Shown: piece by piece, positions 1 to 6,300 of the stretch | Layout of the letters: every line of letters begins with the position of its first letter | How positions within the stretch are numbered: the first letter of the stretch is position 1 | Notes under the pieces: generated by a model | Databases searched by the model: none | What the model was told of the DNA's origin: nothing | What the model saw: the letters and a program-made list of their open reading frames with translations, nothing else | Origin: Candidatus Zhuqueibacterota bacterium | GTDB lineage: Bacteria > Zhuqueibacterota > Zhuqueibacteria > Oceanimicrobiales > Oceanimicrobiaceae | DNA: 14,076 bases | Direction of reading: 5' to 3' | Assembly (NCBI GenBank): GCA_011775825.1 | Contig: JAABYK010000368.1 | Location: 1 to 14,076 of the forward strand | Position numbers and translations under genes: made by a program

Positions 1-185
1 AAAAAAACGGAGGCCAGATTGACTTTGGTCACGATGGCGATAAGAAAAAGAACCATGTTCTGCAACGTCCAAAACGGCGTGAGGCCCATCACAAAGCCAA
101 TGGTCAATCCGCCTGCAATTAATGGCGGCGATTCTCCGGCCCGCAGAACCTTAATGAATTTGCTGATAAATTTTAACCAGAACAT
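1..185 (-). CDS. TIGR03546-like small membrane protein, N-terminal part
   Basis: The first 61 residues of a membrane protein are present; the rest lies beyond the left edge. The start ATG is at 185-183, preceded on the minus strand by a strong AAAGGAG ribosome site. The protein begins with a basic amphipathic stretch (MFWLKFISKFIKVLRAGESP). A glycine-rich segment follows (IAGGLTIGFVMGLTPFWTLQ) and then a hydrophobic helix. This pattern of a short basic leader and a G-x-x-x-G-L-T-P motif before a membrane helix matches what I recall of the TIGR03546 family of uncharacterised membrane proteins, which resemble DUF2062. In that family the partner gene is often a TIGR03545 protein, which would lie further left. 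Function is unknown. The family call rests on pattern memory only. Confidence 0.65.
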   Translation of the reverse strand, partial: MFWLKFISKFIKVLRAGESPPLIAGGLTIGFVMGLTPFWTLQNMVLFLIAIVTKVNLASVF

Positions 186-486
186 ACGTAGCTCCTTTCC
201 CTGTACAAGTCAGAATATACTAAAAATCCACTCAATTAGTCAAAGTGTTTTTTTGAGAGTTTAGCTAAAAGAATAGCTAAAAAGATCATACACAGTTTGT
301 AACAGTCACAGACTGTTTAGGATCTTTAACCGAACACCACTGGTTCTAAACCCTGTCAGTTAATCATGCTCTCTTGACCAAGAAATAAAATCGAGGAAAA
401 CTAACAACATAAAAATAACTGCATTATTCATTCTGATCACTTTAAATATACGAGGGGTCAGACACGGTAAATAAGGTGAGGAAATC
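186..486. other. Gene-free spacer between divergent genes, with a small dyad
   Basis: This AT-rich spacer holds the promoter of the leftward gene. It also carries two copies of TAGCTAAAA 12 bases apart (262-270 and 274-282). A perfect inverted repeat lies at 301-317, with arms AACAGTC and GACTGTT around ACA. It could be an operator or a small hairpin, but no T-run follows it. No further gene or RNA is recognisable here, and no convincing promoter for the plus-strand frame at 487 was found. Confidence 0.35.
214..243 (-). promoter_or_regulatory. Sigma-70-like promoter for the gene at 1-185
   Basis: On the minus strand TTGACT (243-238) is followed after 18 bases by TATATT (219-214). Each box matches the sigma-70 consensus at five of six positions. 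Transcription would begin near 205-208, leaving a leader of about 20 bases that holds the ribosome site. The match is good by eye; activity is inferred. Confidence 0.6.
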
Positions 487-603
487 ATGGCAAAGAAAAT
501 CAAAATTCGCTGCCACCCCAACAAGCATGAAAATGACGTCGATGTTCAAAAGGCCTTGCATGAGGATCTCGTGCTAAGTAAGAAGCGAGGAGGCGGCCAA
601 TAA
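487..603 (+). CDS. Hypothetical 38-residue protein, possibly the front part of a frameshifted gene
   Basis: A short frame starts at ATG 487 behind a good ribosome site (AAGGTGAGG, about 5 bases upstream) and ends at TAA 601-603. The product begins MAKKIKIRCHPNKHEND and ends KKRGGGQ. It is basic and polar, with one Cys-His pair and no membrane segment. I do not recognise it. The ribosome site is the main reason to take it seriously. The next frame opens at 578, overlaps its end and lacks a usable ATG until 677. The two may therefore be one protein broken by a frameshift. Confidence 0.35.
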   Translation: MAKKIKIRCHPNKHENDVDVQKALHEDLVLSKKRGGGQ

Positions 604-676
604 ACCTGCCATTACCGAACGTATCGTCCTGCATTGTACTAAGTGCGCAGAGGGGGAAGTCATCCTGACCAGAAAG

Positions 677-1078
677 ATGATTGAAGAAATCTGCCCGACT
701 GAGCCACAATGCCCAGACCAACAAAAGATCCACGACAGCCCTGCGCCTGAGCCGGACGACAATTTCTGGCTGGAGCAAGGTAAGAAGATGATGGAGGAAT
801 CTCTTTCCGTCGTGCGGAAAGCGGCCAAAGCCATCATGACCGGTCTGGGGCTGCTGAAAGCCTTTTACCTCGGCCTTCCCGGCTTTGCTAACTTTATTCC
901 CAAACAGCCCTGCCGGTGGCAAAAAGAGCTATTTGTAGTGCCGCTCCTTTTGTGGTTGGTCTCCCTCTACTCGGCCTTATCGGTGGTGATAACCGAGCCA
1001 TTGCGCGTCAACTTGCGTTCCCCGGACAACATCGCAACCAATCCGGGCAGATGTTCCTGCACAAACAGCGCGATTTGA
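677..1078 (+). CDS. Hypothetical protein with Cys-rich N-terminal side and one hydrophobic segment
   Basis: The frame is open from 578 to the TGA at 1076-1078. The first ATG is at 677, but coding-like sequence begins earlier, near 611. That upstream part reads ITERIVLHCTKCAEGEV and supplies a CxxC. Two further cysteines follow (ICPTEPQC), a spacing suggestive of a zinc ribbon. Next come an acidic proline-rich linker, an amphipathic helix (about residues 36-63 from ATG 677) and a hydrophobic stretch, LFVVPLLLWLVSLYSALSVV. The start is uncertain because no ATG, GTG or TTG serves the full Cys motif. Function unknown. It may be the middle part of a frameshifted gene spanning 487-1152. Confidence 0.3.
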   Translation: MIEEICPTEPQCPDQQKIHDSPAPEPDDNFWLEQGKKMMEESLSVVRKAAKAIMTGLGLLKAFYLGLPGFANFIPKQPCRWQKELFVVPLLLWLVSLYSALSVVITEPLRVNLRSPDNIATNPGRCSCTNSAI

Positions 1079-1152
1079 AATCCGCTCTTTGGTGGCTAAC
1101 CGCCGGTTTGATTGCTGCCATGCTGCTCATGATCTTCCGATCGAAGTTGTAG
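916..1152 (+). CDS. Hypothetical small membrane protein, possibly the C-terminal part of a frameshifted gene
   Basis: A 78-codon frame starts with GTG at 916 and overlaps the preceding frame by 163 bases in another register. It has a hydrophobic N-terminal segment (PFVVGLPLLGLIGG), a polar middle and a convincing C-terminal membrane helix (WWLTAGLIAAMLLMIF) followed by basic residues. The helix and its basic tail suggest this register is the coded one near 1080-1152. There is no clear ribosome site before GTG 916. Either this is an independent small gene or the true tail of the frame ending at 1078. Confidence 0.3.
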   Translation: MAKRAICSAAPFVVGLPLLGLIGGDNRAIARQLAFPGQHRNQSGQMFLHKQRDLKSALWWLTAGLIAAMLLMIFRSKL

Positions 1153-1180
1153 CTTTTTTGCGTATATTTCAAGATAACCG

Positions 1181-1205
1181 CTCCGAAGGCTTCGAACCTT
1201 CGGAA
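1181..1205. terminator. Hairpin between convergent genes
   Basis: CCGAAGG (1183-1189) pairs with CCTTCGG (1197-1203) around a 7-base loop, and one more T-A pair extends the stem. It lies 20 bases beyond the stop codon of the sigma-54 regulator and at the end of the plus-strand frames. Neither strand has a T-run directly after the stem. It is therefore a candidate bidirectional hairpin, not a standard intrinsic terminator. Confidence 0.35.
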
Positions 1206-1225
1206 GATCCCACTTGTCACCTAAT

Positions 1226-2593
1226 CTACATCAAATTCTCCGATTTGTATTGATTCAATTTGTTATGAAGCGTTTTCAAGCTGATGCCCAGCACCTGAGC
1301 CGCGCGCGTTTTATTGTTGTTGACATGTTCCAGCGTTTTCAAAATCATTTCGCGCTCGGATAATTCCAGCGTCGTGCCGATGGGAATTTGCACCTCAAGT
1401 TTGCTGCCGTCGGGATCGATGAGGCGTTTGGGCAAGTCGGTGACCTGGATGGTCTGGCCTTTACACAGGACAACCGCCCGCTCGATGGTGTTCTTCAACT
1501 CGCGTACGTTCCCCGGCCAATGATAGCGATTCAGAATTTCTGCGGATCGGGGTGAGAAGCTGGTAATCTTCTTGTCGTTTTTCTCGCGGAACATCTCCAG
1601 AAACTCATTCATGAGCAGCGGGATATCGCCCGTTCTTTCGCGTAAGGGCGGCATTTCGATTTCGACCACACTCAGCCGGTAATAAATATCCTCACGAAGC
1701 ATTTTCTCCTCCAGAGCCTTCTCAAGTTTCTTGTTGGATGCGGAGAGTACGCGCACATCCACCTCAATTTCATTTTTGCCGCCCAGTCTCCGAAAACGTC
1801 GCTCTTCAAGGGCTCTGAGCATCTTGGCCTGAATTTCCAGAGGCATGTCACAAATCTCGTCCAAGAATAACGTGCCATTGTCCGCCAGTTCAAAACAGCC
1901 TGGCTTTTCTTTTAGAGCCCCGGTAAACGCTCCTTGTTCATGACCGAACAATTCATTTTCCAATATCTCCATCGGAAACGCGGAACAGTTTACCGGCACA
2001 AAGGGACCCTCCCGGCGGCTGCTTTTTTTGTGGACGGCACGCGCGACCAGCTCTTTGCCCGTGCCACTTTCACCGGTAATCACCACGTTGGCAGTCGTGT
2101 CCGCCACGGCATCGATCAGTTTGTAGACTTTCAACATCTCTTTACTTTGACCGATAAGTTCTTCGTAGCTGATCAGATTCTTCAGTTCTTTCTCCAGACG
2201 TTTATGGGAAATCACCAGGTGGTAGTGTTGTAGAGCCTTCATGATAATGGTTTTCAGTCTGTCGGGTTCAACAGGTTTCTCCAAATAATCATAGGCTCCC
2301 TTTTTCATGGCCTCGACTGCAGTCGAAACCGTGCCCTTGCCGGTAATGATGATGGCCTCAGTCATGATGTGACGCTCCCGCATTCGAGTGAGAAGTTCGA
2401 TGCCATCAATATCGGGCAGGGTTAAATCGACGAGAACGACGGCATATCCTTCATTTTGCAGTCTTTCTAATGCTTCGGTTCCGTTGAACGCCGTGGCGAC
2501 TTCGTATCCCTCCTCATATAGTAAAGCATGTAACCCCTTTACAATGTATCCCTCGTCGTCAGCAACAAGTATTTTACCTTTTCGAGGTTTCAT
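1226..2593 (-). CDS. NtrC/AtoC-family sigma-54-dependent response regulator
   Basis: This 455-residue two-component regulator activates sigma-54 RNA polymerase at enhancer sites. Domain order is receiver (1-120), AAA+ activator (about 145-370) and Fis-type helix-turn-helix (about 415-452). The receiver has the acidic pair D12/D13, phospho-acceptor D56 (in VLVDLTLPDIDG), T83 and K105. The AAA+ domain has Walker A GESGTGK (173-179), an intact GAFTGA loop (220-225) that contacts sigma-54, Walker B LFLDEI (D244/E245) and the R-rich sensor region. The C-terminus reads NNNKTRAAQVLGISLKTL. ATG 2593 starts directly before the receiver fold (MKPRKGKILVADDE). A 25-residue extension to 2668 is open but adds nothing family-like. 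The GGGAGGAC at about 2620 sits too far upstream to serve ATG 2593. The large kinase at 3306-8144 is a likely partner by proximity. Its regulon is unknown. Confidence 0.95.
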   Translation of the reverse strand: MKPRKGKILVADDEGYIVKGLHALLYEEGYEVATAFNGTEALERLQNEGYAVVLVDLTLPDIDGIELLTRMRERHIMTEAIIITGKGTVSTAVEAMKKGAYDYLEKPVEPDRLKTIIMKALQHYHLVISHKRLEKELKNLISYEELIGQSKEMLKVYKLIDAVADTTANVVITGESGTGKELVARAVHKKSSRREGPFVPVNCSAFPMEILENELFGHEQGAFTGALKEKPGCFELADNGTLFLDEICDMPLEIQAKMLRALEERRFRRLGGKNEIEVDVRVLSASNKKLEKALEEKMLREDIYYRLSVVEIEMPPLRERTGDIPLLMNEFLEMFREKNDKKITSFSPRSAEILNRYHWPGNVRELKNTIERAVVLCKGQTIQVTDLPKRLIDPDGSKLEVQIPIGTTLELSEREMILKTLEHVNNNKTRAAQVLGISLKTLHNKLNQYKSENLM

Positions 2594-2868
2594 GATGTGA
2601 GACGTACGATGATGTCCTCCCAAGTTGCGGTGTGTATTTGAATTAAATGCCAAAATTATGCCAGCCATCTCACTGTTCCCATTTGAAATCGTGTATAAAT
2701 ATTACTTGGCTATCTTTATAAAAAATACACATTAGCTCTTTAAGCTTTGTGAACATATTACATGATAATTCTCTAAGACAGCCGTAATTGTGTGCCACAC
2801 TGAAACAGTTGTCTCTCAGGTAGTTGCTGGTTTAAAGGCGGATGGACGGTACTTCAGTGCGTGCGGGT

Positions 2869-2940
2869 GAAGCTGAGCATGGTGGCCGGAGCAGAAGAAC
2901 ACCCCCCGCCGCTGACGCGGCACCCCCCTCAAGGGGGGAT
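2869..2940. repeat. GC-rich hairpin repeat, copy 1
   Basis: This is the left copy of a repeat pair 306 bases apart. It begins GAAGCTGAGCATGGTGGCCG, has a central GCCGC-TGAC-GCGGC hairpin, and ends with CCCCCC-TCAA-GGGGGG (2923-2938). Copy 2 shares the first 21 bases and the central hairpin exactly, without indels between them. The structure resembles REP-type intergenic repeats. Confidence 0.7.
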
Positions 2941-2947
2941 TTATTTG

Positions 2948-2996
2948 ATCCCCCTTTGAAGGGGAAAAGATTTCGCGTAAGCGAAATCAGGGGGAT
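2948..2996. repeat. Nested palindrome following repeat copy 1
   Basis: ATCCCCC (2948-2954) pairs with GGGGGAT (2990-2996). It encloses a perfect stem GATTTCGC-GTAA-GCGAAATC (2969-2988). The left arm can alternatively fold on itself as CCCC-TTTGAA-GGGG (2951-2964), or pair with the upstream GGGGGAT (2934-2940). This looks like a REP/MITE-like unit. No transposase is encoded in the window. Confidence 0.65.
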
Positions 2997-3174
2997 GTCC
3001 CTTTTCAAGCGATGAGACGAGTCCTCTGGAACACGTCTTCATATGCTCGCAGAAAAGCAGCTCGCAATCTTGAAATCGGCGGCTCAACCCACGGGAAAAA
3101 CATCAGCGAGAACAGGTAAGGCAGAAAAATCCGAATCACCGGGTTCCACGACCATGAAATTCGTAGCGAGCGGC

Positions 3175-3242
3175 GAAGCTGAGCATGGTGGCCGGGCAAA
3201 AGCAACACCCGCCGCCGCTGACGCGGCCCCCTCGAGGGGGAT
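3175..3242. repeat. GC-rich hairpin repeat, copy 2
   Basis: This is the right copy of the repeat that starts at 2869. It has the same 21-base opening, the same GCCGC-TGAC-GCGGC hairpin, and a terminal perfect palindrome CCCCCTCGAGGGGG (3227-3240) in place of the longer C6/G6 stem. It lies 66-131 bases beyond the stop of the histidine kinase gene. Confidence 0.7.
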
Positions 3243-3305
3243 TACACCCGACCCGATGGAGGCTCACTGAACAAAGACGGATTGAGAAGGATAAAAGTCA
3301 TCGGT

Positions 3306-6300
3306 TTATATCCACTTTTCAACTAAGGAGACAATCTCTTTGGTCATAAAAGGTTTAGCAATATAATCATCGCATCCGGCCAGAATGATCTTTTCCCTGT
3401 CGCCCTTCATGGCCTTTGCGGTCATCGCGATTATGGGGATATCCTTGGCTTTATCATCGGACTTTAGCTTTTGAGTTGCCTCATAGCCGTTCATTCCTGG
3501 CATCATCATATCCATCAATATGAGGTTCGGGTCGATGCTTTTTACCTGTTCTAAGGCTTCTTTGCCCTCATTCGCTAAGAACACCTCGTAGCCGGCCTCC
3601 TCCAACACGTATTGCACGGCGTATTTCGTATCCTTGTCATCGTCGACCAACAAGATCCGGGTCTTGCCATCCGTCGGTTTGACTTCCTTCCGGCCGATAG
3701 GAAACAATTTCTTTCTTGCCAATCTCTTAACATTGAAAATCTTGGGTAAGTCAAGCACCGCCTTCATCTTTCGTCCTCTCGACTCAAGGGTGGCCAAAAA
3801 CACCAATAATTTCTGTGGTTCGAACGGCTTGACCAGGTACTCAGCCGCTCCCATCTCAAACGCTCTTTCTTTTTCGGGCAAAATAGAAGTAATGATTACT
3901 GGAATATTCTCTGTTTGAGGATCACTTTTGAGAATTTCAAGAATATCCCAACCGCTTTTCTCTGGCATCAGAATGTCCAGAGTGACGGCAAACGGGTTGA
4001 AACGTCGGGCCAGCTCCGCGACATCTTCTCCATTTCGAGGAAAAATTATCTGATAGTTGTGATCATGCAAGTATTGCCGCATGATGTAAATGGCTTCCCT
4101 CTCGTCGTCGACCACGAGGATGGTCTTTTTATCGCCGTCCAATTGCTCGCGATCGTCCGTTAAATCAAACTTGACCGGTTCCGGCATCGGGGGTCGTCGC
4201 ATTTGGCGATCCGAATCCACTGTTTTCTGAGTCACCGTGTCTCGTTTGAATTGGAAGGGGATGAGCAGAGTGAAGGTCGAGCCCTTGTTGACTTCGCTTT
4301 CAACGGAAACCGAGCCGCCGATGATATCCAATACTCGCCGTGTAATTGCTAATCCCAAACCCGTTCCACCATACGTTCTTGAATCCGAGCTGTCGATTTG
4401 GTGAAACTCTTTGAATATCTCATCGATCCGGTCTTTGGGGATACCAATTCCTGTATCGGAAACTTCGATTTTTAGATTGGTCGGACCTGCCATGCTCATC
4501 GCCAGTTTAACACCGCCCTTGTGCGTGAATTTCACGGCGTTGCTTAGAATGTTCATGACCGCTTTGGTTAGCTTTTCCTGGTCTGAATAGATGACATCCG
4601 GAACATCCTCATCGCATTCAAAGTCAAGCGCCAACTCTTTTTCCACACACAACGGCCTGATGTGTTCGACCGTCTCCTCGATGACGGCACGGATAGGAAT
4701 TTCAGAATAGATCGGCTCAACTTTGCCGGATTCAATTTTCGACAGATCCAAAATATCGCTGATAAGTCCAAGCAGGTTGCTGCCGCTCCGTTGAATCATC
4801 TGCAATTGTCTGACTTGCTCTTCGTTTAGTTTGCCCGGGATACCGCGAATGAGTATGTCCGACAAAGTAATAATGGCATTTAAGGGCGTACGCAATTCAT
4901 GGGAAACGTTAGCCAGAAATTCGGTTTTCAACCTGTTGGCTTTTTCCAACTCTTTGGCCTTTTCGCCGGCTTCCTTAAACAAACGGGCATTTTCAATCGC
5001 CAGGGCCGCACGATCCGCCAATTCCTTTGCCAGTTTCAAATCTTCCTGACGGTACTTTTTCTTCGCCTGACAATTTAAAAAGATCATCACTCCGATAATT
5101 CGATCTCGGGCGTGCAACGGCAGCACCATCAGTGACGAAATTGGAAATTTCTGATTCACGTAATACAAGAGCGTTTTCTTAAAACCACTTACCTCTTCGC
5201 TGAAAGGTCTGGAGATAAACACAGGATTTCCGGTGGAAACGACCGTACCAATTAAACCCATACCAACTCGACTTGGAAACTCTTCACAGCCTTTCAAGTA
5301 TTTGTCAACCAATTCCTGCTTTTCGTGAAATGAAGCCTGCGGAATCAAATACTCGCCTTGTTGGTCTAAAAGCAGCAGGCTGCAAAACTCCCCGATGACT
5401 TTACTGCCTTTGTTCACGATGGCATCGAGAACCTCGTTCATTCTTAGACTGGAATGAAAAATCTGACTTATTTCAGCTAGAAATTTTGCGTGCTTCTCAT
5501 TTTCCTTGTGAACTTGAAACAGGTGTGCGTTTTCGATTGCCAGTGTGGCTTTGTCCGCAAATATTTCAAGATCGCGAATTTTATTCAAACTCGGCTTTTT
5601 CCGGTCTTTAGGATCGTCGACACTGATGATTCCTAAAATCCGGTCGAGAGTTCGAATTGGCACCAACAGAGCGTCCAGGGGATGCCACTCATCCTTACCC
5701 CGTTCGTCCAATCTTGTGTACAATGAATAAGGTGCTCTCTTGTCAATGAGATTCGTGGTGTGATCGATGAAATACGAATTGCTGATTCGAAATTCATTTT
5801 TAATATATCTTTCCGTATGTCTGAACGGGACCTCGCCCCATGACATGACTTCCTCTAACTGCCCGGATTCCAAACCCGCCGCCGCGACCACACGTGAGCT
5901 TTGCGTTTCATAATCCCGCAGCGAAATGACCACTTTGTTCCAACCTAAAGCTTGCACAGCCTCGCAGATTTTGTTCAAAATAACATCGATGTCAACGTTA
6001 AGCCTGATCTCCTCCCCAATTTCCAACAATTTCGCCAGTTGATTGACTTTCTGCTGTAGCTCTTTGGTTCGCTCCTTAACGTTATTCTCCAGATTCTTGG
6101 TGTATTCCTGGAGTTCTTCCTGCATTTTTTTGTATTCGGTGATGTCTCTTCCCACAGCCATAGCGCCAATGCGTCGGTTGTGTCGGTCAACCAGGGGTCT
6201 GGCGTGCCAACTGCACAGAATCTTCTCCCCCTTCTTGGTTATGATCGGTGACTCAAAATCTTTGATTTCAACCCGCAGGGCCGAACCGTATTCCTTTTCC

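Larger units (their letters stand above)
2669..3305. other. Gene-free spacer between kinase and regulator
   Basis: About 640 bases without a convincing gene. The left third (2690-2800) is AT-rich and probably carries the leader and promoter of the sigma-54 regulator. It includes the small dyad GTGTG-C-CACAC (2790-2800). The remainder is occupied by the two GC-rich repeats and the nested palindrome. Short frames on both strands between 3005 and 3270 read through the repeats and have low-complexity Ala/Pro/Arg composition, so I do not call them. Confidence 0.6.

Noticed and set aside
500..922. Minus-strand 140-codon frame opposite the hypothetical plus-strand frames
   Set aside because: Rich in His, Arg and Phe with no domain pattern. 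It behaves as the antisense of the plus-strand frames and has no good ribosome site.
2594..2668. 25-residue N-terminal extension of the sigma-54 regulator
   Set aside because: Open in frame, but the receiver fold begins right after ATG 2593 and the extension does not look like part of the family.
2781..2800. Possible sigma-54 promoter (TGGCAC on the minus strand) upstream of the regulator gene
   Set aside because: The -12 element is missing: at the required spacing after GG the sequence is CG in place of GC. It also lies inside a small GTGTG/CACAC dyad.
2869..3242. CRISPR array
   Set aside because: Only two copies, with 306-base spacing and diverged ends. No regular spacers and no cas genes in the window.
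3005..3270. Short frames on both strands (minus 3005-3208, plus 3043-3270)
   Set aside because: They read through repeat DNA, lack ribosome sites and have low-complexity composition.
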